Source of the DNA: Ilumatobacteraceae bacterium
GTDB taxonomy: Bacteria; Actinomycetota; Acidimicrobiia; Acidimicrobiales; Ilumatobacteraceae
Direction: 5' to 3'
Assembly (NCBI GenBank): GCA_016650435.1
Contig: JAENVT010000499.1
Location: forward strand, 1-5,696
DNA: 5,696 bases
In this document: piece after piece, positions 1 through 5,113 of the stretch
Layout: every line of letters starts with the position of its first letter
Numbering within the stretch: the first letter of the stretch is position 1
The notes under the pieces: model-generated
The model's database searches: none
What the model saw: the letters and a program-made list of their open reading frames with translations, nothing else
What the model was told of the DNA's origin: nothing
Position numbers and translations under genes: made by a program

Positions 1-208
1 CGTCGAGATCGCGGAACAGCAAGAACTGGCGCATCTGCCACGATGCCGATAGCCGAACGACGTACTGCACACGCTCGCGGGCGACCTGGCCGCTGATGGT
101 CCAACCCTCGTTCTCCCAGCTCAGTTCGGTGACCTCGACGTGGTCGCCATCCCAGGAAGACCAGCGCACCGTGCGACCGCTGGCAGGCAGCGCGGTGTAG
201 TTGCTCAC
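1..208 (-). CDS. Putative glycolipid-binding domain protein, N-terminal part (cut by window edge)
   Basis: Reading the minus strand from a GTG at 208-206 gives 69 codons open to the left edge, so the C-terminal part is missing. The peptide has the start pattern of the putative glycolipid-binding family (Pfam Glycolipid_bind, formerly DUF1089). There is an early R-T-V-R-W-S-S-W stretch (residues 12-19), a G-D-H-V-E-V-T-E-L strand (21-29), a G-W-T-I-S-G-Q-V turn (35-42), and Y-V-V-R-L-S-A-S-W-Q-M-R (49-60), matching the family's 'Y.v..d..W..R' segment. The family is described as all-beta; its cellular role is unproven. No signal peptide or membrane segment is visible, so a cytoplasmic protein is likely. 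The GTG start is chosen because it yields the family's usual short N-terminus and stops 24 bp before moeA; the frame stays open upstream. The family assignment is from memory of the pattern, not a search. Confidence 0.6.
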   Translation of the reverse strand, partial: MSNYTALPASGRTVRWSSWDGDHVEVTELSWENEGWTISGQVARERVQYVVRLSASWQMRQFLLFRDLD

Positions 209-214
209 TGCCGA

Positions 215-226
215 AACGGTACCGTT
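215..226. promoter_or_regulatory. 12-bp palindrome, candidate shared divergent promoter
   Basis: AACGGTACCGTT is a perfect palindrome centred between 220 and 221, exactly midway between the two divergent GTG starts (208 on minus, 233 on plus). It reads TACCGT on both strands, matching the loose actinobacterial -10 form TANNNT (plus 220-225, minus 221-216). In each direction exactly 7 nt separate this box from the GTG, the spacing expected for a leaderless mRNA. No convincing -35 box and no Shine-Dalgarno sequence is seen on either side. It could instead be an operator, or chance. Confidence 0.4.
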
Positions 227-232
227 CGATAC

Positions 233-1447
233 GTGATCAGCGAACACGAAGCCCGTCAGTACGTGCTCGACAATTGCAAGGTCGGCGAGGTGATCGAGGC
301 AAGGATTGCCGAGGCACTCGGGGCGGTGTTGGCGGAAACCGTGGTGGCTGGCGAAGACGTGCCGCCCTTCGCAAACTCTGCCGTCGACGGCTATGCAGTT
401 CGGGCTGCCGACGTTGCTACAACACCCGCGCGACTGCACGTCGTTGCCGAGGTCGCTGCGGGCTGGTCGACCGATCGCGTCGTCGGCCCCGGCGAGGCGA
501 TCCGCATCATGACCGGCGCACCGATGCCGGCGGGCGCCGACGCGTCGGTGATGGTCGAAGACACCGACCAAGACGGCGACGACGTGGTGGTCAATAAGTC
601 GGTGTCGACGGGCGACTCGATCCGCGGCGTTGGCGAGGATGTACAGGTGGGAACGGCACTCTTCAACGCGGGCACCGTCGTGCGTCCGGCTGTCGCCGGC
701 GTTCTGGCCAGCATCAATGCTCGACGCGTGCACGTCATCCGCAGGCCTCGCGTCGCCGTGCTATCGACCGGCGACGAGTTGATCAACGACGGTTCGCCGC
801 TGCGTCCCGGGCAGATCCGCGAGAGCAACAAGACGATGCTGCTGCCACTGGTCGCCGAAGCCGGATGCGAGGCGATCGATCTCGGTGTGGTCCGCGACGA
901 CGAGGCCGCGCTCGAGGCAGTCTTGCGCGACGCCGCTGCGTCCTACGACGCCATCGTCACCAGCGGCGGAGTCAGCATGGGGGAGTACGACGTGGTCAAG
1001 GCGGTGCTGTCGCGCATCGCCGAGATGCGTTGGATGCAGATCGCCATCAAGCCTGCCAAACCCTTCGCGTTCGGACTCATCGCCTCGGGCGACAAGCGCA
1101 CGCCGGTGTTCGGGCTTCCCGGAAATCCGGTCAGCTCGATGGTTAGCTTCGAACTATTCGCCCGCCCGGCGCTGCGCAAGATGATGGGCCATACGGTGCT
1201 CGATCGAACGACGGTTGCCGCTGTTGCCGACGATGGATTGCCGCGCCGAGCCGACGGCAAGACCTACTACATGCGGGTTTTCGGTGCGTTTCGTGACGAT
1301 GGCCGCTATCACATCAACTCCGTCGGGGCCCAAGGAAGCCACCAGTTGGCGGCAACGTCTCTGGCCGATGCCATTGCCATCGTTCCCGACGGCGATGGCG
1401 TCGCACCGGGCGGCTCCGTCAACACGATGCTCCTCTCGATAGCCTGA
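233..1447 (+). CDS. moeA: Molybdopterin molybdenumtransferase MoeA (gephyrin E-domain family)
   Basis: MoeA inserts molybdate into adenylylated molybdopterin, the last common step of molybdenum cofactor synthesis, in the cytoplasm. The 404-residue product is close to the family's usual ~410. Family motifs in order: P-P-F-A-N-S-A-V-D-G-Y (44-54), R-I-M-T-G-A-P-M-P-A-G-A-D (91-103), G-V-G-E-D-V (132-137), V-L-S-T-G-D-E-L (176-183), S-G-G-V-S-M-G-E-Y-D (244-253), I-K-P-A-K-P (272-277) and G-L-P-G-N-P-V-S (294-301). By eye, residues matching E. coli Asp59, Asp142, Asp259, Lys275, Lys279, Pro298 and Pro301 are present (Asp52, Asp136, Asp253, Lys273, Lys276, Pro296, Pro299), so it looks catalytically competent. 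The GTG at 233 is preferred; an upstream ATG at 140 would overlap the divergent gene and add 31 residues unlike the family. moaA follows after 5 nt. A gephyrin-like (Glp) role in cell division is possible because a SepX/GlpR-like gene lies downstream. Confidence 0.95.
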   Translation: MISEHEARQYVLDNCKVGEVIEARIAEALGAVLAETVVAGEDVPPFANSAVDGYAVRAADVATTPARLHVVAEVAAGWSTDRVVGPGEAIRIMTGAPMPAGADASVMVEDTDQDGDDVVVNKSVSTGDSIRGVGEDVQVGTALFNAGTVVRPAVAGVLASINARRVHVIRRPRVAVLSTGDELINDGSPLRPGQIRESNKTMLLPLVAEAGCEAIDLGVVRDDEAALEAVLRDAAASYDAIVTSGGVSMGEYDVVKAVLSRIAEMRWMQIAIKPAKPFAFGLIASGDKRTPVFGLPGNPVSSMVSFELFARPALRKMMGHTVLDRTTVAAVADDGLPRRADGKTYYMRVFGAFRDDGRYHINSVGAQGSHQLAATSLADAIAIVPDGDGVAPGGSVNTMLLSIA

Positions 1448-1452
1448 CCGAC

Positions 1453-2472
1453 ATGGATCTGGTCGATCCCTTCGGACGCACCATTCGTGACCTGCGCATC
1501 TCGGTCACCGATCGTTGCAATTTCCGCTGTACTTATTGCATGCCGGAAGAAGGCATGGTCTGGCTGCCGCGCAGCGAGGTGCTGACCTTCGAAGAGATCG
1601 AGCGGTTGGCTCGCATCTTCGTCGAACGATTCGAGGTCGACGGATTGCGGCTCACCGGCGGCGAGCCCACGGTGCGTGCCCACCTCCCCGTGCTTGTTGG
1701 AAAATTGGCAGCATTGCGAGTGCCGTCGCACTCGGCGTCCCCGCTCGCGGGTCGAGCTCCGGATATCGGACTGACAACCAACGGGGCGACATTCCGATTG
1801 GTCGCCCACGAACTGCGCCAAGCCGGGCTCGACCGTGTCAACGTCAGCCTCGACACTTTGCGCGCCGATCGCTTCCTGCAAATGACGCGGCGCGACGAGT
1901 TGGTTCGGGTGCTCGACGGCATCGATGCCGCCAAAGAAGCCGGCTTCGCTCCGGTCAAGATCAACGCAGTCGTGCAGCGCGGCGTCAACGACGACGAGAT
2001 CGTCGACCTCGCCAGGTTCGGACGCGATAACGATGTCGAAGTGCGGTTCATCGAATTCATGCCACTCGATGCCGGTGGCCACTGGGTCAACGATCAGGTC
2101 GTCACCCAGGACGAGATCGTCGCAGCGATCGAGGAGGTCTTTCCGCTCGAGCAGATGTCGTCTCGCGGTGCGGCGCCCGCCGACCGTTGGCGATATCTCG
2201 ACGGGCGCGGGACGGTCGGCGTGATCCCTTCCGTGTCGAAGCCGTTCTGTGGCGACTGCGACCGCGTGCGGGTGACGGCCGATGGGCAGTTCCGTACCTG
2301 CCTCTTCGCGACCACCGAGTTCGACCTCCTCAAGCTGATGCGCGCGGGCGCCGATGACGACATCGTGGCAGCGGAGATACAGCGCGCGGTCGGCACCAAG
2401 TGGGCAGGACACCAGATCAACCAGGTGTCCTTCGTGAAGCCGAAGCGGACGATGAGCCAGATCGGCGGCTGA
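1453..2472 (+). CDS. moaA: GTP 3',8-cyclase MoaA (radical SAM)
   Basis: MoaA starts molybdenum cofactor synthesis: it is a radical SAM enzyme that converts GTP to 3',8-cyclo-7,8-dihydro-GTP, which MoaC then rearranges. The 339-residue protein carries both iron-sulphur cluster motifs. The N-terminal C22-x3-C26-x2-C29 (D-R-C-N-F-R-C-T-Y-C) binds the SAM cluster. The C-terminal C266-x2-C269-x13-C283 (F-C-G-D-C-D-R-V-R) binds the second cluster, near which GTP sits. The radical SAM motif L-T-G-G-E-P-T-V-R (67-75), the T-T-N-G segment (108-111), R-V-N-V-S-L-D (128-134) and V-R-F-I-E-F-M (197-203) are all present. The protein ends in I-G-G, the conserved C-terminal double glycine needed for MoaA activity. 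Residues about 90-104 appear roughly ten longer than in E. coli, in a loop. The ATG lies 5 nt after the moeA stop with no clear Shine-Dalgarno sequence, suggesting translational coupling. Confidence 0.97.
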   Translation: MDLVDPFGRTIRDLRISVTDRCNFRCTYCMPEEGMVWLPRSEVLTFEEIERLARIFVERFEVDGLRLTGGEPTVRAHLPVLVGKLAALRVPSHSASPLAGRAPDIGLTTNGATFRLVAHELRQAGLDRVNVSLDTLRADRFLQMTRRDELVRVLDGIDAAKEAGFAPVKINAVVQRGVNDDEIVDLARFGRDNDVEVRFIEFMPLDAGGHWVNDQVVTQDEIVAAIEEVFPLEQMSSRGAAPADRWRYLDGRGTVGVIPSVSKPFCGDCDRVRVTADGQFRTCLFATTEFDLLKLMRAGADDDIVAAEIQRAVGTKWAGHQINQVSFVKPKRTMSQIGG

Positions 2473-2476
2473 GCGC

Positions 2477-3448
2477 GTGCTGCGTCGCTGGCCGATCGCG
2501 GCCGTCGTCGTGGGTGCCCTGGGCGTCGCTGCGATTGCGACCGCCGCACCCACATCGATCATTGGTGGCGCATCCGCCAGCCAACCCGCCAAGCGACTCA
2601 CGCCACCAGGTCCACACATCGGTGGATGTCCCATCTTTCCAGCGAGCAACGCCTGGAATCAAGAGATTGCCTCGGCGCCGCTGAATCCCTTTAGTGCCCA
2701 GATCATCGGTCGCCTCGGCGCCGCCAGACTGCATCCGGATTTCGGCGAGAACCCGCTGTACGGCATCCCGTTCGTCGTCGTGCCCGGCACGCAAGCGTCG
2801 GTTCCGATCACGTACGGGGCTTACGGAGACGAGAGCGATCCGGGTCCCTTCCCGATTCCTCTCGATGCACCGATCGAAGGCGGCGGGGGAGGCGGCGACA
2901 GCCACGTCTTGGTACTGCAACAACAGACGTGTCAGCTCTACGAGTTGTTCGCGGCACACCGCACGGCCAGCGGGTGGTTTGCGGACTCCGGAGCGAAGTT
3001 CAATCTATTGACGGGGGCCCCACGCCCCATCGGGTGGACCAGTGCCGACGCCGCAGGACTGCCGATACTCCCCGGCTTGGTCCGATTCGACGAGGTGGCT
3101 GCCGGACTCATCAATCACGCAATCCGTGTCACCTTCTCGCCGACGCAGACGGGCTTTATCCCGCCTGCCTCGCACAGCGCCTCGAGCAACACCGACGCCA
3201 CACTTCCGGCGATGGGAATGCGCTTTCGACTGAGCACCAGCTTCAACGTCGCCGTACTCACCGGACAGGCCAAGGTGATCGCAACGGCGATGCAGCAGTA
3301 CGGATTGATCGTTGCCGACAATGGCAGCAACTGGTTCTTCCAGGGCGCCCCGGACCCTGGATGGAACGACAACGACCTGAACCAGTTGAAGTCGATCCCG
3401 GGCGCTGCGTTCGAGGTCGTCGACACCGGTCCGGTTCAGACGGGCTAG
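2477..3448 (+). CDS. Secreted protein of unknown function
   Basis: A 323-residue protein beginning at a GTG 4 nt after the moaA stop, so probably co-translated with it. The N-terminus is a classic Sec signal: M-L-R-R-W-P, then a hydrophobic run (7-24) rich in Ala, Val and Gly, with possible cleavage near A-T-A-A (21-24) or A-S-A-S (32-35). The mature part has no membrane segment and only two cysteines (C51 and C152), which could form a disulphide. Conserved-looking stretches include A-R-L-H-P-D-F-G (83-90), E-S-D-P-G-P-F-P-I-P (119-128), D-S-H-V-L-V-L (141-147), G-W-T-S-A-D-A-A-G-L-P-I-L-P-G-L-V-R (186-203), I-N-H-A-I-R-V-T (212-219) and I-V-A-D-N-G-S-N-W (278-286). I recall this pattern from uncharacterised secreted proteins of actinobacteria and other soil bacteria, with no assigned function. 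A glycine run (135-140) interrupts the domain. A link to molybdenum enzymes is suggested only by position. Confidence 0.85.
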   Translation: MLRRWPIAAVVVGALGVAAIATAAPTSIIGGASASQPAKRLTPPGPHIGGCPIFPASNAWNQEIASAPLNPFSAQIIGRLGAARLHPDFGENPLYGIPFVVVPGTQASVPITYGAYGDESDPGPFPIPLDAPIEGGGGGGDSHVLVLQQQTCQLYELFAAHRTASGWFADSGAKFNLLTGAPRPIGWTSADAAGLPILPGLVRFDEVAAGLINHAIRVTFSPTQTGFIPPASHSASSNTDATLPAMGMRFRLSTSFNVAVLTGQAKVIATAMQQYGLIVADNGSNWFFQGAPDPGWNDNDLNQLKSIPGAAFEVVDTGPVQTG

Positions 3449-3468
3449 CCCTCAGAACCCCGGTGTCG
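3421..3468 (+). terminator. Long hairpin over the stop codon, possible U-less terminator
   Basis: The arms CGACACCGG (3421-3429) and CCGGTGTCG (3460-3468) pair perfectly. After a 3-nt bulge (3430-3432), GGTTC (3433-3437) pairs with GAACC (3455-3459). Then, past an A/A mismatch, GA pairs with TC and GGG (3442-3444) with CCC (3449-3451), leaving a CTAG loop. This makes about 19 base pairs in 48 nt, enclosing the TAG stop at 3446-3448. No T-run follows, so it could be a U-less terminator of the kind proposed for actinobacteria, an mRNA stabiliser, or a processing site before moaC. Confidence 0.5.
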
Positions 3469-3478
3469 GGTAGGCACC

Positions 3479-3500
3479 CGTCACATTTACTAGTGTGACG
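3479..3500. promoter_or_regulatory. Inverted repeat with candidate promoter upstream of moaC
   Basis: CGTCACA (3479-3485) and TGTGACG (3494-3500) are perfect 7-bp inverted arms around an 8-bp AT-rich spacer (TTTACTAG). A TANNNT -10-like box, TAGTGT, lies at 3491-3496 and overlaps the right arm; no clear -35 box is seen. The site ends 6 nt before the moaC ATG. The layout suggests a second promoter within the cluster with an overlapping operator for a dimeric regulator. The arms are in the opposite orientation to a CRP site (TGTGA...TCACA). A GAGGT sequence (3500-3504) could act as a ribosome site, but only 2 nt separate it from the ATG. Confidence 0.4.
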
Positions 3501-3506
3501 AGGTAG

Positions 3507-4022
3507 ATGAGCGATCTTGCCTTCTCCCACCTCGATCCCATGGGACGGGCGCGCATGGTCGACGTCACCCCGAAGGATCCGACTCACCGTCGCGCCGTCG
3601 CTCGTTGCAAGGTCTTCATGGCGCCCGAAACTACGGCAGCCATCGCCAATCGCGAGGTCAAGAAGGGCGATGTGCTCGCGGTCGCCAGGGTGGCCGGCAT
3701 CCAAGCTGCCAAGCGCACCAGCGACATGATCCCGCTGTGTCATCCCTTGCTCGTCGGATCGGTCCACGTCAACTTCGAGATCGGCGACGACCATGTGGCC
3801 ATCGAAACCCAGGTCGAAACCGTCGACCGCACGGGCGTCGAGATGGAGGCGTTGCACGCCTGCGCCATCGCCGCGCTGACGATCTACGACATGTGCAAGT
3901 CGGCAGATCGGGGCATGGTGATCGGTGAACTAGCTCTGTGGGAGAAGACCGGGGGGCGCTCCGGAACGTACCGGAGGGCTGATAGTGTGTCGGCCAGTGT
4001 TACGAACGTAGTAGATTCGTAA
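3507..4022 (+). CDS. moaC: Cyclic pyranopterin monophosphate synthase MoaC
   Basis: MoaC converts the MoaA product (3',8-cyclo-7,8-dihydro-GTP) into cyclic pyranopterin monophosphate; in other bacteria it is a hexamer of dimers in the cytoplasm. The 171-residue protein shows the family signature throughout: H-L-D-P-M-G-R-A-R-M-V-D-V (8-20), K-K-G-D-V-L-A-V-A-R-V-A-G-I-Q-A-A-K-R-T (52-71), I-P-L-C-H-P-L (75-81) and G-V-E-M-E-A-L (110-116). It also has A-A-L-T-I-Y-D-M-C-K (122-131), with the catalytic Asp128 and Lys131, and W-E-K-T-G-G-R-S-G-T-Y (145-155). The family normally ends about here; 14-16 extra residues rich in Ser and Val follow and are poorly conserved in character. That tail overlaps an inverted repeat at 4000-4022. 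The ATG at 3507 gives the usual N-terminal length, and an in-frame TAG at 3504-3506 rules out a longer start. Confidence 0.96.
   Translation: MSDLAFSHLDPMGRARMVDVTPKDPTHRRAVARCKVFMAPETTAAIANREVKKGDVLAVARVAGIQAAKRTSDMIPLCHPLLVGSVHVNFEIGDDHVAIETQVETVDRTGVEMEALHACAIAALTIYDMCKSADRGMVIGELALWEKTGGRSGTYRRADSVSASVTNVVDS
4000..4022. repeat. Inverted repeat TTACGAA/TTCGTAA at the moaC stop
   Basis: TTACGAA (4000-4006) and TTCGTAA (4016-4022) are perfect 7-bp arms with a 9-bp spacer, and the right arm ends exactly with the moaC stop codon TAA. No T-run follows. The size and symmetry fit an operator for a dimeric regulator acting on the downstream membrane protein gene, or a modest mRNA hairpin. A second small inverted repeat, CTCCGG/CCGGAG, lies upstream at 3959-3964 and 3971-3976, inside the moaC coding region. 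Confidence 0.35.
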
Positions 4023-4123
4023 TGAAGCAACGCCGTTGGTTAATGTCGTGTTTGCCGGGCGTGCCAATTCAGAAAGATCGTGAACGGATCGTGAACCAGA
4101 TGTCTGACAAAGGAATCGCGTAG
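4022..4123 (+). CDS. Possible 33-codon small ORF bridging moaC and the SepX-like gene
   Basis: An ATG overlaps the moaC stop codon (TAATG; the A at 4022 is shared) and opens 33 codons ending in TAG at 4121-4123, three nucleotides before the next gene's ATG. The reading frame therefore fills the whole gap. The peptide starts M-K-Q-R-R-W-L-M-S-C and ends N-Q-M-S-D-K-G-I-A; it is basic at the N-terminus, with no membrane segment. I recognise no family. No Shine-Dalgarno sequence precedes it, so translation would need reinitiation after moaC. It may be a real small protein, a coupling device that carries ribosomes to the next gene, or a chance ORF. The tight overlap and spacing are the main argument for it. 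Confidence 0.3.
   Translation: MKQRRWLMSCLPGVPIQKDRERIVNQMSDKGIA
4076..4096. repeat. Tandem 10-bp direct repeat with 11-bp period
   Basis: GATCGTGAAC occurs at 4076-4085 and again at 4087-4096, separated by one G, about 30 bp before the SepX/GlpR-like start. A period of 11 bp places both copies on nearly the same face of the helix, as for paired regulator half-sites. It could also be a simple local duplication. Confidence 0.35.
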
Positions 4124-4126
4124 CCG

Positions 4127-4699
4127 ATGAGCAAAATCGTGCTCTTGGCCGTCCTAGCCGCTTGGGCGGCAGTTTTGATTCCACCGCTGCTGCGGTCGAG
4201 AGTCGAGAATCGGCCCAACTCATCGGTCACCGACTTCCGGCGTCAGCTCTCCACGCTGCAGCGCGCCGTGCCCACGCGCACCATGGTGCCGATGCGCTCG
4301 ATGGGTCGTCCGCTCGCGGCGTCGCCACTGTCGCGTCCGGCAGCACCTGGTCGTCCCGGTCAGTCGCAGCAGATGCATCGTGCCGCGGCACCGGCTGTTG
4401 CCGGCCAGCGGATGCACAACGTCACACTCGATCGCGGCAGTGGTCCGCATCGCCAGGCACACCTGCACCAGGTCAGCCAGCGCGAGCTGGTGCGTCGCCG
4501 CCGAGCCAACATCTTCTTCATGCTGGTACTGGTCACAGGTGTCACTGCCTTCTTGGCAGCGACGACCAAGGCCAACTCCATGGTGTACGCGTTCGCGTTC
4601 GCGTTCATGTCGCTGTGCGGCTACTGCTACAAGCTGGTGCAGATCCGGTCGCTCGAGGCTCCTCGCGATGCCGAGACCAACTGGTTCAACGCAGCCTGA
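4127..4699 (+). CDS. SepX/GlpR-like divisome membrane protein
   Basis: A 190-residue membrane protein. Its first membrane segment (about 4-22, ending A-A-W-A-A-V-L-I-P-P-L-L-R) is followed by V-T-D-F-R-R-Q-L-S-T-L-Q-R (34-46). A long basic linker rich in Pro, Gln, His and Met (about 50-120) then leads to R-R-R-R-A-N (123-128) and two close membrane segments (about 129-146 and 151-170). The positive-inside rule puts the linker in the cytoplasm. This layout and the 'AWAA.L.PP.LR...F...L..L' start resemble SepX of Streptomyces and GlpR of Corynebacterium. GlpR is the membrane receptor for the MoeA-like protein Glp that binds FtsZ. The start has AAGGA at 4110-4114, 12 nt upstream, somewhat far. 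A chain of genes beginning with moeA upstream supports the assignment. It is shorter than many actinobacterial homologues. The assignment is by pattern and context; it could be another membrane protein with a similar layout. Confidence 0.6.
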   Translation: MSKIVLLAVLAAWAAVLIPPLLRSRVENRPNSSVTDFRRQLSTLQRAVPTRTMVPMRSMGRPLAASPLSRPAAPGRPGQSQQMHRAAAPAVAGQRMHNVTLDRGSGPHRQAHLHQVSQRELVRRRRANIFFMLVLVTGVTAFLAATTKANSMVYAFAFAFMSLCGYCYKLVQIRSLEAPRDAETNWFNAA

Positions 4700-4702
4700 A
4701 TC

Positions 4703-4725
4703 GCCCGAGGTTGGTCGGGCCTTCT
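4703..4725 (+). terminator. Probable terminator of the molybdenum/SepX-like cluster
   Basis: Three nucleotides after the TGA stop (4697-4699), GCCCGA (4703-4708) pairs with TCGGGC (4715-4720) around a 6-nt loop and is followed by the pyrimidine-rich CTTCT. The stem is short but GC-rich; the T-run is weak. Confidence 0.5.
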
Positions 4726-4755
4726 GGTCCCGCCTCACAAGTCGATCATGCGGAC

Positions 4756-4817
4756 GAAGTGCGTATTCTCGCTGCACACAGTACGCACCGAACCTACGCA
4801 CTTCCCCGGCGAACCTA
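4756..4817. repeat. Overlapping inverted and direct repeats upstream of tRNA-Ala
   Basis: GAAGTGCGTA (4756-4765) is a perfect inverted match to TACGCACTTC (4795-4804). Its GTGCGTA core (4759-4765) also pairs with TACGCAC at 4782-4788, so two mutually exclusive stems are possible. TACGCAC recurs with a 13-bp period, and CGAACCTA occurs at 4789-4796 and 4810-4817. The stretch 4700-4872 otherwise holds no gene I can support. Confidence 0.45.
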
Positions 4818-4853
4818 ACCCGAATCGCCGTGGTCCGCATCGGACCGCGCCGC

Positions 4854-4859
4854 TACACT
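4854..4859 (+). promoter_or_regulatory. Candidate -10 box for tRNA-Ala
   Basis: TACACT fits the TANNNT -10 form and lies 13 nt before the first base of the mature tRNA, a usual distance for a short 5' leader. No good -35 hexamer is seen 16-18 bp upstream (TGGTCC at 4831-4836 is poor). Confidence 0.4.
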
Positions 4860-4872
4860 CAGGGTCTCCAAC

Positions 4873-4945
4873 GGGGGTGTAGCTCAGTTGGCAGAGCGCA
4901 ACAATCGCACTGTTGAGGCCAGGGGTTCAATTCCCCTCACCTCCA
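4873..4945 (+). tRNA. tRNA-Ala (anticodon CGC)
   Basis: A full cloverleaf folds by eye. The acceptor stem GGGGGTG (4873-4879) pairs with CACCTCC (4938-4944), with discriminator A at 4945. The D arm is GCTC/GAGC (4882-4885, 4894-4897), with loop AGTTGGCA. The anticodon stem CAACA/TGTTG (4899-4903, 4911-4915) encloses ATCGCAC, placing CGC at 4906-4908 after the invariant T33. The T arm AGGGG/CCCCT (4921-4925, 4933-4937) has loop TTCAATT. Position 3-70 is a G-T (G-U) wobble pair, the known alanine identity element, which agrees with anticodon CGC reading GCG. The CCA end is not encoded (CCC follows), so it would be added after transcription. Confidence 0.96.
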
Positions 4946-4964
4946 CCCGTTCACCAATAGCGCA

Positions 4965-5009
4965 GAGGCCCTGTCGGAGAAATCCGGCAGGGCCTCGTTT
5001 GGTTTCTGT
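4965..5009 (+). terminator. Strong intrinsic terminator after tRNA-Ala
   Basis: GAGGCCCTGTCGGA (4965-4978) pairs with TCCGGCAGGGCCTC (4983-4996) along 14 bp, with one G-T wobble and a GAAA tetraloop, followed by GTTTGGTTTCTGT. It begins 19 nt after the tRNA and clearly ends its transcript. Confidence 0.88.
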
Positions 5010-5113
5010 CCACATCTTGCGAACCGGACCACGACATGTCAGTCGATCTGACATTTCTGGCGTCACTCGGCGATGGTAGAGCCTGCTCAGGCTGCACCGA
5101 CAAAATCGTGTAA

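Noticed and set aside
140..232. Longer MoeA N-terminus starting at ATG 140
   Set aside because: It would overlap 69 bp of the divergent glycolipid-binding gene and add 31 residues (rich in Arg and Gly) with no family similarity; the GTG at 233 gives the normal MoeA length.
1309..2649. 446-codon open frame on the minus strand
   Set aside because: It lies opposite moaA and the ends of its neighbours, has a low-complexity high-GC composition, no recognisable motif, and moaA on the plus strand has every family signature. It is a shadow frame.
3481..3498. CRP/FNR-type binding site before moaC
   Set aside because: The half-sites are in the reverse order (TCACA...TGTGA) and the spacer is 8 bp, so it does not match the TGTGA-N6-TCACA consensus.
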